From assembly GCA_029233985.1 (NCBI GenBank), contig JARGOK010000001.1, positions 258,472 to 322,471 of the forward strand: DNA of 64,000 nucleotides. Direction: 5' to 3'. Position 1 is the first letter of the stretch; every line of letters begins with the position of its first letter. The translations under genes and the position numbers were made by a program. The notes below the pieces were generated by a model, which saw nothing but the letters and a program-made list of their open reading frames with translations, made no database searches and was not told the DNA's origin. Origin of the DNA: Candidatus Altimarinota bacterium (GTDB taxonomy: Bacteria; Patescibacteriota; Gracilibacteria; JAUYGZ01). Shown in pieces: positions 9,321-18,357 of this stretch.

Positions 9321-10544
9321 CTATCGTCCTCCAAACCATGCACCAAATTGACGAGCGCCTGCAGGTGGGAAAACTCGCAAAGTCGGCAACTGAAAGAATT
9401 CCTTCTTGAGGTATTGACTACCGCTCCGGATTGACCGAGCAAAACTATAGCCTGCTTTTTCAGCGGCAATCATGGCATCAAGAGTGTAACCTCCAGCTGG
9501 GTAGGCAAAAGACACCACTTGTGAGCCGATCTGAGCCTCGATGATTTCTTTTGATTCTTGAAGTTCTTTATCGATATATAGTGCGCTGCTGTAGGCAAGA
9601 TTTGCGCTCGTCACTCCATGGGATCCGATTTCCATACCCCAATCATGCATTTTTTTGACCTGACGCCAATCGAGGTATCCTTCTTTTCCGATATTATCAG
9701 TGATGATATAGAAAACTCCCTTTAGACCTTTTCCATTCATATATTGCGCAGCGATATAAGCATTGTCATATCCATCATCGAAGGTGAGGATGACCTGTTT
9801 TGTTGTCATAGCTTTTTTTCCCTCAGAAATAGCCTTTAGGTCACGGAAATCAAGTGTTTCAAAATCATTGCCTACCAGCCAATCCAACTGAGCAATAAAA
9901 TTCTTATCTGGAAGTGTCAGATTTTTTGCATACACTCCGACTTTATCTGAAATGTGATGATAACTTACAATCGGCACGGTATAGAGATCTATTGGTGCCA
10001 CTATAGGCTCTTGTTTTGTAATGGTTTCTACTTCTGGAACAATCGTTGCCACTTTTTTTTCTTCAACAGGACGAGAGCTGAGATATCTCCGCGCCACAAA
10101 CCCTTCGGTGTTTTGAGGTGATACAATCTTTGCCCAAGATGCTGTCGTGAGCTCGATCACCTCTACTTCATCATTTCTGTTAAGTTTTTCGATGACAGGA
10201 CTCGCAAGTGTTGGGTTTTCTCGGACATTAAGCCACGTGTAATTCACGTATCGAATCATTTTTTCAGCACTTTTCACTGGCATCTTCTTTTCTTCTTCCT
10301 GATCTATTTCTTTGACCTCTATTACGACCTCTTTGTTTTCTTTTTTATTTACAATTTCTCTGTTTGAAGACGACGTAGTTGTTGGCGACACTGTTGTTCC
10401 ATTTCCTATACGTTGAGCAGTCTTCACAAATGAATGACTTTCGATCTTTCCCATTTCATTATTGACCACCACAACAAAATGAATAGTGTACGCTAAAAAG
10501 AAAATACAGAAGACGACGAGTGGCAAAAGAGAAGTTTTTTTCAT
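9321..10544 (-). CDS. Membrane-anchored polysaccharide deacetylase with SH3 domain
   Basis: A 407-residue protein with an N-terminal signal anchor (about residues 5-27), a low-complexity linker, a bacterial SH3 domain (about 90-155, with LNVRENP and GFVARRYL) and a C-terminal NodB-type carbohydrate esterase 4 domain. The catalytic/metal motif TFDDGYD is intact and a YPAGGY motif 3 is present. Motif 2 is altered: the usual His-x-x-x-His is SHGVTS, so Ser replaces the second zinc-binding His. SH3 plus NodB suggests action on peptidoglycan or another surface glycan. Either the metal site is rearranged or activity is reduced. Confidence 0.88.
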   Translation of the reverse strand: MKKTSLLPLVVFCIFFLAYTIHFVVVVNNEMGKIESHSFVKTAQRIGNGTTVSPTTTSSSNREIVNKKENKEVVIEVKEIDQEEEKKMPVKSAEKMIRYVNYTWLNVRENPTLASPVIEKLNRNDEVEVIELTTASWAKIVSPQNTEGFVARRYLSSRPVEEKKVATIVPEVETITKQEPIVAPIDLYTVPIVSYHHISDKVGVYAKNLTLPDKNFIAQLDWLVGNDFETLDFRDLKAISEGKKAMTTKQVILTFDDGYDNAYIAAQYMNGKGLKGVFYIITDNIGKEGYLDWRQVKKMHDWGMEIGSHGVTSANLAYSSALYIDKELQESKEIIEAQIGSQVVSFAYPAGGYTLDAMIAAEKAGYSFARSIRSGSQYLKKEFFQLPTLRVFPPAGARQFGAWFGGR

Positions 10545-10648
10545 ATTTGAGAATAATGATGTGCTTTTGCTAGTGTAGCAAAAAAAGACAGTACTGAATG
10601 GGAATACTGATGCTGAATGAGCAAATTATGGGATTATTTTTTTCTCTG

Positions 10649-11200
10649 CTAAGGAGACTTGGGTTTGAACATCTGAATATAGATTTTCTTCACCGCGTCA
10701 TATGCCATTGAAACAATTTTTTTGAGCATAATATTCTTTTCTCTCAATTGTATGGTGGCTTCGGAATACTTATTGAGATCTGCTTTTCCTGAGAAAAATC
10801 CACCACTATATTTTTTGGCATCTCTTTGGAGAACTTTAATTTGTCCTCTCAATTCTTCTTCGATTTTTTTGATCATTTGAGGAGCTTTTGGGAGCTTGTT
10901 TTCATCAAAAACAAACCCACCGCTTGAACCTGATTGTCTATCGTCCTGAGCATTTTGAGTACTTGATTTTTTTCCTCTACCATCACTTTTTTGTTCTTTT
11001 CCAGCTTCTTTGGATTCAGAAACGGTCTCTGCAATATCCACTCCTTCCGAAGCGGATTCTGATCCATCTGCCAAAGTCTCTGCAATAGCTTCACGACCTT
11101 GATTGTCGATCACTTTCGAAGAATCAAGCGATTCCCGTTGCTTTGGAGCAGAAGGCGATCGTTCAGGTGAAGATTGATTTTCGAGAGATGAATCTGCCAT
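10649..11200 (-). CDS. Hypothetical charged, partly disordered protein
   Basis: A 183-residue product I do not recognise. Residues 1-95 are Ser/Glu/Gln-rich and probably disordered; residues 105-180 form a Lys/Glu-rich helical segment (PQMIKKIEEELRGQIKVLQ and following). No signal peptide or membrane helix. I chose the ATG at 11200 (MADSS) because the longer frame would need a TTG start at 11233. It is divergent from murJ, with about 107 bp between the two starts. Confidence 0.65.
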   Translation of the reverse strand: MADSSLENQSSPERSPSAPKQRESLDSSKVIDNQGREAIAETLADGSESASEGVDIAETVSESKEAGKEQKSDGRGKKSSTQNAQDDRQSGSSGGFVFDENKLPKAPQMIKKIEEELRGQIKVLQRDAKKYSGGFFSGKADLNKYSEATIQLREKNIMLKKIVSMAYDAVKKIYIQMFKPKSP

Positions 11201-11307
11201 GAATTCTGAATAGTATCCTTTATAGTGTACCAAGCAATGCGTGAAAGAGAAAGCATGAAGGAGCAGCCCGAGCCTGTGATATACTCATAAAGATTTTGTT
11301 TTGCCAC

Positions 11308-12834
11308 ATGACCCTTCTCTTAGCCCTATCATCGCTCTTATCCCGTTTTCTAGGGGTTTATAGAAACTATGCTTTGGCAACACTTTTTGGAGCTTCTGAA
11401 CTAAGTGATGCCTACTTTGCAGCCTTTCAAATCCCAGACACGATCTATCGACTGCTTGTTTTTGGGGCTATCTCTGCCTCATTTGTACCGCTCTTTTTAC
11501 AGCTCAAAAAACACAGCCGTGAAGAAGCTTGGGAATTTGTAAACACTACTCTGAATGGATTTCTTGCCCTTATTTTTATCATTTCTGGTCTGAGCTTTTT
11601 CTTTTCAAAATCACTCGTGAGCATCGTCTACCCAGACTTTGGACCCGAACTCCAAGAAACCACCCATCAGCTCCTGCGTATTATGCTTATTTCGCCTATC
11701 TTCTTTAGTTTGTCCTCGATCTTTGCAGGTATCCAAAATGCCTTTCGCAATTTCTGGGGATTTGCACTGGCACCCTTGGTATACAACTGTGGGATTATCT
11801 TTGGGATCCTCTATCTGTCACCCAATTATGGGATCTATGGAGTCGCCTATGGTGTTGTTATTGGAGCCTTTCTTCATAGTCTCGTACAACTAATACCCTC
11901 TTTCTATCTCGGCTTCCGTTGGCGACCACGATTTACCTGGAGTGAACCATTGAAAAAGCTCGTGATTACAGGTATTCCCCGCATCATGAGTATGGCGAGC
12001 TTTCAGCTCAATTTTTTTATTGAAGGAATTGTTGCCAGCACTCTCATTGTAGGGAACCTCACCGTGCTTCGCTACGCCCAAGATATTCAGTCTTTTCCTA
12101 TTGGGATCATTGGGGTTTCCGTAGCGATCGCGAGTTTTGCGATCCTCAGCCAGTACGTCATCGATGACGAACACGCCAAACTCGCCCACTACATCGAGCA
12201 CAAACTCGACCAGCTTCTCCTCCTCATGATCCCAGCTGCTTTTGGTCTGTATGTCCTTCGCGAACACATTATTGAGCTTGTCCTTGCTGGTGGTGTCTTT
12301 GGAGTTGATCAAGTTCAGCTGACAGCCCAAGTCCTGAGCTACCTCTGTTTTGGTCTCATCGGCGCCTCCATTGCACCAATTCTCAGTCGAGTTTTCTTTG
12401 CCTATCATGATACGATTCGGCCTTTCTTCATCAGCTTTTTTACGATCATTCTCAATACGGTACTCGCCATGTATCTCGCAAAAACCATGGGAGTAGCGGG
12501 TATTGGACTCTCAAATGCCATTACAGCGACATTTTCTGCCCTGGCCCTGATCATTGTTCTCAACTGGAAATACTTACCTCACCAACGACTTGTGAACATC
12601 CCGCGACTTGTCCTGTACATGGGAGCTTCAGGATTGATGGCATGGATTGTAAATTGGAGTGCTGGAATGTTGCCTGTACCAGATGGGAAGATTGAGCTGG
12701 GACTTTCGATCGTTGCCCTTACGAGTATTGGAGTCTTGAGCTATGGCTTGATTCTTCTTGTAGTGCTCCGAAGAGATCTTTTCCAGATGCTGAGGACTGT
12801 GAGGCAGCGAGAGATTATTGCGAGGGATGAGTAG
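11308..12834 (+). CDS. murJ: Lipid II flippase MurJ (MviN)
   Basis: A 508-residue polytopic membrane protein with 14 or so hydrophobic segments and the MurJ/MviN signature near the N-terminus: LSRFLGVYRNYALATLFG followed by SDAYFAAFQIPDTIYRLL and GAISASFVPLF. It flips undecaprenyl-linked peptidoglycan precursor to the outer face. The conserved Arg residues of the early helices are present. The ATG at 11308 is preferred; a TTG four codons upstream is the alternative. It converges with the baseplate-J-like gene across a 208-bp gap in which I see nothing convincing. Confidence 0.93.
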   Translation: MTLLLALSSLLSRFLGVYRNYALATLFGASELSDAYFAAFQIPDTIYRLLVFGAISASFVPLFLQLKKHSREEAWEFVNTTLNGFLALIFIISGLSFFFSKSLVSIVYPDFGPELQETTHQLLRIMLISPIFFSLSSIFAGIQNAFRNFWGFALAPLVYNCGIIFGILYLSPNYGIYGVAYGVVIGAFLHSLVQLIPSFYLGFRWRPRFTWSEPLKKLVITGIPRIMSMASFQLNFFIEGIVASTLIVGNLTVLRYAQDIQSFPIGIIGVSVAIASFAILSQYVIDDEHAKLAHYIEHKLDQLLLLMIPAAFGLYVLREHIIELVLAGGVFGVDQVQLTAQVLSYLCFGLIGASIAPILSRVFFAYHDTIRPFFISFFTIILNTVLAMYLAKTMGVAGIGLSNAITATFSALALIIVLNWKYLPHQRLVNIPRLVLYMGASGLMAWIVNWSAGMLPVPDGKIELGLSIVALTSIGVLSYGLILLVVLRRDLFQMLRTVRQREIIARDE

Positions 12835-13042
12835 GGAGTGTTCGTACAATGCGGATTTGTCTGCGATGCACATATCAAATGAGCTGTTGTCCATTAATTC
12901 TTTTCACATAGAACCAAAGAGAATATCTACCTTGTGACATATATCAGCAAAGTGATGTTTGATGAATGGGAATATGGAAATAGAAGATCAGTTTGGTCTA
13001 AAACCTCTTCAGGAGGGAAATTATGCTTTCGTCAAGGACCCC

Positions 13043-14788
13043 TTACCTCACCTTCACGGTAATACTCGAAGTTCTACTTGGAATTTCCTGTTTCCAAAAG
13101 GGCCAGATGGAGATATGAGCTTTTTGGATTTCTTCGAGGTTTGAGATGAAGTAGAGCGCTTCGTTTTTTTCTTTTCCTGGTATGTACCCCATGACACGAG
13201 AGATGAGCTCTTCTCCAGTATCGGATCGCGGATCAAAATTGAACTCTTCGAGACCTCTGACTGTCACGCTGATCTTTATCTTGCTGAGAGAGTCAAGATC
13301 AGAGTCGGAATAGACGATATTGTAGGTAGTGGAGTCGTAATCGATACTCGAGAGGACTTTATTGGGGTGGATCTTTGAAACCAGACCTTCTTCGAGGATT
13401 TCAAAATAGCTGGGTTCTTCGTAAGCAATTCCCATAGCCTTTATTTTCCCTGACACACTGAATTCCTCAGCCCTGGTCCCTTCGATGTTTTCAGGGACAG
13501 TTACTTCTGTTACTTCGTAATTGATAGCCCGAGGGTTGTCGAAGAACTTGAGCTGAACAGAGGCCATTTCTTCATTTTCTTGCTGGGCACGCTTGAGATT
13601 TTTATTCGTCACACTGTCCTGGAGGATTTGCTTTCCCTCACCACGAAGAAGTTCTTTTATTTTCTCTTGAGAAGCACTGATATCGTCTTCAGTCACGACA
13701 TTGTAGGACTCGGTAGTTCCTCCCTGACAAGCTTTTTCGTTTGTGGCGCTGAGCAAGGTTTGATTGAATGGTGATAGTCCTGGGAGAATGAAAGGCGTGT
13801 TTTCGAGTAAGTTTCCGCGGACCCCGATGATATTTCCGTCTTCGTCCTTCTCATCGGCTTCTACACTGACAATGAGTGAGCCATTGATTTTTTGACGTTC
13901 AGCATTCCCTTTTGCATCGCGTACTATTTCGTAGCGTGCAGCTGGCACTTGAATATTTTCCTTTAGTCGAAAGATTTCTTTTGTAGGACTTTGAAAGCGA
14001 GTCTTGCTGACCAGTGTCCAGGCAGAGGTTCGTTCATTGGTGACCTTGAGATTGCAGCGTGAAGACGATCCCGTGAAGATTTTTCCAGTTGATCTGTAGA
14101 CCATCTGGCGTTCATGGGTTTCGTTGAGTGCTAACGATGGGATAATATGAGTATTGGGCTGACGAAAGAGGTCTCTGTTTTTGCTGGGTTCAGCAAAGGT
14201 GATATTGATCGTCTTTTCGACGACGTTTGTTGCAGGAGTAAGGTAAATCGTCGCAGACGGAATGGCGATGTAAACGACAATTAGGAAAAACATGAGTGTT
14301 ATAACCGTGAATCCAATCGTGGTTCGTTTCTTTAGTGTATTGAAAAAGAAAAATTGAGCCCAGTCTTTTTGTTGTTTTCGTTTTTTTTTGCGCTGTGGAG
14401 CCGACATGGCTTTATGAATCGTTTTTTGTCCTTTTTGCTGAGCAATTTGTGTGATGGAGACTCTTTTTTGTTCTTGTTTTTTTACTTCTTTGCCAGGAAG
14501 ATGACCTAGATGAGCTGATCTCGAAGTATTACGTTTTCGAAGAGACCCTTGGTAGAGCTTGAGTCCAGCTTTTTGGATCATGACTTTTCCTTTTTCATCA
14601 TTCGTAAATATCTTGAGCTGCTTTTTATCCTCATCGGATTTTTTCTTGAGTATTTTGAGATTGATAGAGTTCGAAAAAATCTGTGCTTCCTTTGGAATCA
14701 CGAGAAGAACCTGTTGACCTTTCAGTGCCACGATCTTGCTGATCAGCTCTGATACTTCTTCATCAATATCGACATAGAGGGTCTTCAT
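13043..14788 (-). CDS. Single-pass membrane protein of the CPR 'baseplate-J-like' family
   Basis: 581 residues. An N-terminal cytoplasmic domain of about 100 residues (VDIDEEVSELISKI, QVLLVIPKEAQIF) is followed by a Lys/Arg/Gln-rich linker, one membrane helix at about 155-175 (TVITLMFFLIVVYIAIP), then a long beta-rich extracellular part. Segments such as SKTRFQSPTKEIFRLKENI and the recurring TVTV-type strands match proteins that are widespread in Patescibacteria and usually annotated as baseplate J/gp47-like. The match is from family memory, not a search. Function unknown; a surface or envelope role is likely from topology. Confidence 0.75.
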   Translation of the reverse strand: MKTLYVDIDEEVSELISKIVALKGQQVLLVIPKEAQIFSNSINLKILKKKSDEDKKQLKIFTNDEKGKVMIQKAGLKLYQGSLRKRNTSRSAHLGHLPGKEVKKQEQKRVSITQIAQQKGQKTIHKAMSAPQRKKKRKQQKDWAQFFFFNTLKKRTTIGFTVITLMFFLIVVYIAIPSATIYLTPATNVVEKTINITFAEPSKNRDLFRQPNTHIIPSLALNETHERQMVYRSTGKIFTGSSSRCNLKVTNERTSAWTLVSKTRFQSPTKEIFRLKENIQVPAARYEIVRDAKGNAERQKINGSLIVSVEADEKDEDGNIIGVRGNLLENTPFILPGLSPFNQTLLSATNEKACQGGTTESYNVVTEDDISASQEKIKELLRGEGKQILQDSVTNKNLKRAQQENEEMASVQLKFFDNPRAINYEVTEVTVPENIEGTRAEEFSVSGKIKAMGIAYEEPSYFEILEEGLVSKIHPNKVLSSIDYDSTTYNIVYSDSDLDSLSKIKISVTVRGLEEFNFDPRSDTGEELISRVMGYIPGKEKNEALYFISNLEEIQKAHISIWPFWKQEIPSRTSSITVKVR

Positions 14789-14959
14789 AAGGTTGGAAAG
14801 GTGAGAACGGTGAGAGCTTTAGGATGAAACATTCGGACTGAAGTATAGCATCAAGAATTACCGGAGGCGAGAATCGAAATTCTCGACGGTTTTATCGCCA
14901 GTAAGATCTCATTTTCACCGCTGAGAATTTCGATTTTCAGATACGTTTTGAGAAGGCTC

Positions 14960-15535
14960 TTATACTTGATCTTTTTTGAACTCTGGCCACCAATCTGAAA
15001 ACGATGTGTTTTTGAGTTCTTGCATGATTTTCTTTGAGCTGTCAGTATGAAGTGCCCCTTCGATCTGATCGATCCAACGCTGGGCATTTGGGTTTCCGAG
15101 ATCGAGGTATTCTTTGGCTTGAAAAGCTTGCTCGAGCATATCCGCGTCTTTCGAGCATTGAGCTTCTTTCGTCTCGCAGGCTTCACGTTCCTCAAAAAGT
15201 TGCTTCCATTTGTCGGCAATGTGAGGAGGAAGCCATTGTATCTGGTCATTGAAAGCCTTCTGCTCTGCTTTTTTGGTGTCAATATACTGACGAGTGATCA
15301 AGTCATGGTCTCCAATACGTGCCTCACCATTATCGTGAATCAAGGTCATCATCGAGGTCTTGTTTTCATCGGCACCCTCGAGATCTGCCAGAAGATAGGC
15401 GATCTGAGTGGCTCGAAAGACGTGCTCACCTACTCGCTCAGGATCTTTTATACCAGCATGAAGCCAGCCAATATGAGGGATTCTCTTGAGTTGACCTATT
15501 TCAAAAACAAAGTGGGTGAGTTTTTTAATGTTCAT
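14960..15535 (-). CDS. HD-domain phosphohydrolase, YfbR/HDDC2-like
   Basis: A 191-residue HD-superfamily enzyme, probably a 5'-deoxynucleotidase or related nucleotide phosphatase. The metal ligands are visible: His in ERVGEHVFR, the HD pair in LIHDNGEARIGD and a distal Asp in SKDADMLEQ. The ATG at 15535 (MNIKKL) is chosen because an AGG motif lies about 10 bases upstream; a longer frame to 15631 lacks support. Length and motif spacing fit the YfbR/HDDC2 group. Substrate not determinable here. Confidence 0.85.
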   Translation of the reverse strand: MNIKKLTHFVFEIGQLKRIPHIGWLHAGIKDPERVGEHVFRATQIAYLLADLEGADENKTSMMTLIHDNGEARIGDHDLITRQYIDTKKAEQKAFNDQIQWLPPHIADKWKQLFEEREACETKEAQCSKDADMLEQAFQAKEYLDLGNPNAQRWIDQIEGALHTDSSKKIMQELKNTSFSDWWPEFKKDQV

Positions 15536-15726
15536 GATTTGAAACCTAAAATATTTTAATAAATGATTCAATCTTGAACCAATAGCTCTCTTCAAGATCA
15601 CCATTTTTTTCAGAGAGGGCGACTGTCTCAATCCTGTGAGCTTCAGAAGAGTGGCAAAAATAAAGAATTTCCAGAGGTGACATGATGCGATGCTACCGCA
15701 TCAATAACGTGCATCTGAGCTGTTTC

Positions 15727-17265
15727 TTAAGTCTTTTCCTGCTCAATTCGTTCAAACAGGATCTCTCCTTTCTCCACTCTCTTCACTTCATCGAGAAGTG
15801 TGTTGTTTTGGAGTTTTACTAGACCCTCAGCATTGTGTTGATCTGCGAGACCGAAGCAGTCGAGAATTTGTCTTCCTTTATCTGGGCAAAAAGGTTCCAG
15901 CATGAATCCAACGTGAAGGAGAATTTTGAGACAGATACGGAGAACTTGATAAAGCTCTTCAGTTCTATTGTCGTCTTTTGCAATTTCCCAAGGCTTGGTA
16001 TCTGCAATGAGCTTGTTTCCATAATTCACCATTTGAATCATGACTTCTGCCGCACCTGTATGGTCAAAGGCTGTGAAGGCAGCGTGATATCTCTGCCAAA
16101 AGTCTTCTAGCTCAGACGGGATTTCTTGCTTTTGCGAAGGAACGTCTCCGTCGAGATAGCGCTCTGCCATCGACAGCACCCTATTTGAAAAATTTCCGAG
16201 ATTATTTGCTAGATCGGCATTTACCTTGGCTTCGAAGACTTCGTATCCAAAATTCCCATCGTCTCCTGTATTCATCAGAGTGAGGAGGAAGTATCGGATG
16301 AAGCTAATATCGTATTTTTCCAAGACTTCCATTGGATCAATGACGTTTCCTAGAGATTTAGACATCTTGTTTCCTTCGCCATCGAGGATAAACCCATGAA
16401 TGAGTTCGGACTTTGGGAGTGGAAGATCAGCAGAAAGCAGCATTCCGATCCAGATACCCGCATGGAAACGAAGGATGTCTTTTCCGATCACATGAACATC
16501 GCAGGGCCAGTATTTTTGCCATTTACTTCCTTCTTTGGCGTACTCTACTCCCGTGATGTAATTCGAAAGGGCATCGCACCAGACATACATCACTTGGTCC
16601 GGATCATTTGGTACGGGCACTCCCCAAGAGAGCTGTTCCTTTGGTCGAGAAAAGCTCACGTCTTCGAGTCCTCGTTCGCACATCGCGATGATCTCATTTG
16701 CCCGGTAATCAGGCATAATATGGACTTCTTTTGACGTGATTAATTGTTTGATTTGGTCAGAGTATTTCGAGAGCTTAAAGAAATAATTGGTCTGCTCAAC
16801 TTCTTCAATTTCACGGTCTGGATGGTTTTGACATCGTTTTTCCTCAAGGTCTTTTTCTGCTTTGTATTCTTCGCACCCAACACAGTAGAGGCCTTTGTAC
16901 TCCCCCTTGTAGATATCTCCTTTTTCTAGCATTTTATTCCAGATTTTTTGGACACCAGGCCAGTGATTTTCCTGGTCTGAAGTGCGGACGAAATGATCGT
17001 AGCTGACCTGGTAGAGGTCCATCATGTTTTTAAATTTTTGAGCATTCCGATCCACCATTTCTTGGACATCGATACCTTCTTTTTCAGCTGTGTCAAAGAT
17101 TTTAGATCCATGTTCGTCTGTTCCGGTCAGATAATAGACATCCTTTCCGATCAGACGATTGTAACGGGCAATGGCATCAGCCTCAACGAATTCGAGCGCA
17201 TGACCAATATGAGGGGAACCGTTGACGTAAGCAATCGCGGTAGAGATGTAGAAGGTGTCTTTCAT
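15727..17265 (-). CDS. metG: Methionyl-tRNA synthetase
   Basis: A 512-residue class I aminoacyl-tRNA synthetase that charges tRNA-Met. The HIGH signature is SPHIGHALEF near residue 20, and KMSKSLGNVIDP is the KMSKS loop near residue 305. The inserted connective-peptide knuckle carries CVGCEEY and a downstream Cys-x2-His (CQNHP), so one zinc site is likely. The anticodon-binding helical domain is complete, and there is no C-terminal EMAP/Trbp111-like extension, as in the shorter bacterial form. Confidence 0.97.
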   Translation of the reverse strand: MKDTFYISTAIAYVNGSPHIGHALEFVEADAIARYNRLIGKDVYYLTGTDEHGSKIFDTAEKEGIDVQEMVDRNAQKFKNMMDLYQVSYDHFVRTSDQENHWPGVQKIWNKMLEKGDIYKGEYKGLYCVGCEEYKAEKDLEEKRCQNHPDREIEEVEQTNYFFKLSKYSDQIKQLITSKEVHIMPDYRANEIIAMCERGLEDVSFSRPKEQLSWGVPVPNDPDQVMYVWCDALSNYITGVEYAKEGSKWQKYWPCDVHVIGKDILRFHAGIWIGMLLSADLPLPKSELIHGFILDGEGNKMSKSLGNVIDPMEVLEKYDISFIRYFLLTLMNTGDDGNFGYEVFEAKVNADLANNLGNFSNRVLSMAERYLDGDVPSQKQEIPSELEDFWQRYHAAFTAFDHTGAAEVMIQMVNYGNKLIADTKPWEIAKDDNRTEELYQVLRICLKILLHVGFMLEPFCPDKGRQILDCFGLADQHNAEGLVKLQNNTLLDEVKRVEKGEILFERIEQEKT

Positions 17266-17308
17266 AGGGAATTAAAGGTGTAATCGTGAGAAGTATAGAG
17301 GAAAAATA

Positions 17309-18220
17309 CTATTCCTGATAGTGAGCAACTGAAAGGAATTTTTTGCTCTCCAGAATACGATAAGATTTTTTTGCAAATACACTCAATAGATCAATTCCTT
17401 GTGGACATAAGCTATGACCTTGCATTCGTACTTCTCCATTCTTCTTTAGAAACGTTAAGGACTTGAGAATCAACTGATGGGTCAGGAAACTTTTTCCAAT
17501 AACAAAACCTGTAAGGCAATTTTCAGACAGGTAAGATTTTGCTTCTGGGTATTTTACACTCACGTCTTTCATGAACTGAAAGAAGCTCTCAGAGCAATGG
17601 TATTCAATCCCTGCCATAATACATTTCTTATTCAATGGGCTAGAAAGATCGACTATTTTATTGAGTGGGTTCATGAGGCTTACGAGAGATTCTGGAAATA
17701 GAATATAGTCGAACTGCTGCTCGAAGTCTGGCCAATCTTTTGTCATATCGAAGCAAACAAATGGTGATGGGAAGTTTTTGGTACGACTATGCTGATGAAT
17801 ATCGCTTAAAGTCATGTTTTGGTATGGCACTCCATAAGCTCTATGAAGAAACCGCTCGAAATGTGCTGGTCCAGAACCTACTGAAAGCATTTGAGTACCA
17901 GGAACCCTCAAGTGTTGAATATCTTCTGCATCTAGAAATCCAGTCTCTAAATAATGCTTGGCAGAAAATGCAAAGTAACCAGTAAAAGTTGGTGATTTTT
18001 TAGAGTCCGAATAGGTCCCCATAGAAATACTATTGTTGAACTGGGTGTCGAGATCTTCAGTATCACTCCAGGCACATGCTGAATAGCCATCTCCGGGCTC
18101 AAAAAGTGTTTTCATAAGTATTCGAACCTGATCAATAAGGCCATTGGTAAATAATGGAATTTCTCTTTCACGAGCTTCTTTAAGGTTTTTGCCACTGAGG
18201 TGCTGAATGGATTCATTCAT
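17309..18220 (-). CDS. Hypothetical protein with a SAM-methyltransferase-like motif
   Basis: 303 residues, cytosolic. The middle contains MLSVGSGPAHFERFL, resembling motif I of Rossmann methyltransferases (hydrophobic strand, then GxGxG-like loop), followed by MTLSDIH as a possible acidic motif II and DYILFPESLVSL as a possible motif IV. No target-specific domain is recognised, so the substrate is unknown. A TATAAT hexamer lies about 25 bases upstream of the start. Confidence 0.6.
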   Translation of the reverse strand: MNESIQHLSGKNLKEAREREIPLFTNGLIDQVRILMKTLFEPGDGYSACAWSDTEDLDTQFNNSISMGTYSDSKKSPTFTGYFAFSAKHYLETGFLDAEDIQHLRVPGTQMLSVGSGPAHFERFLHRAYGVPYQNMTLSDIHQHSRTKNFPSPFVCFDMTKDWPDFEQQFDYILFPESLVSLMNPLNKIVDLSSPLNKKCIMAGIEYHCSESFFQFMKDVSVKYPEAKSYLSENCLTGFVIGKSFLTHQLILKSLTFLKKNGEVRMQGHSLCPQGIDLLSVFAKKSYRILESKKFLSVAHYQE

Positions 18221-18242
18221 TTGTTATGGATAAGAAGAAAGT

Positions 18243-18263
18243 ATTATACTCTAATTTTTTATT
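18243..18263 (-). promoter_or_regulatory. Candidate promoter for the methyltransferase-like gene
   Basis: The minus strand reads TATAAT at 18248-18243, about 22 bases upstream of the ATG at 18220. A TTTACA hexamer 15 bases further upstream is a possible but closely spaced -35. Confidence 0.4.
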
Positions 18264-18326
18264 TGTAAAAGTATTCCAAATCTCTTCATTGTAGGGGCTT
18301 TAAAGCATCTACAATAAGAAAATGAT

Positions 18327-18342
18327 CTTCTCATGAGAGAAG
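18327..18342 (-). terminator. Weak hairpin downstream of folP
   Basis: The minus strand forms CTTCTC-TCAT-GAGAAG just beyond the folP stop, followed by ATCATTTTCTT rather than a clean U-run. A marginal terminator for the folate operon. Confidence 0.35.
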
Positions 18343-18357
18343 TCGAGGTTCTTGATT

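Noticed and set aside
11890-12408. Minus-strand 172-codon frame within murJ
   Set aside because: Antisense shadow of a clear membrane protein gene.
12959-13144. Plus-strand 61-codon frame beyond murJ
   Set aside because: Overlaps the 3' end of the real minus-strand gene and has no recognisable features.
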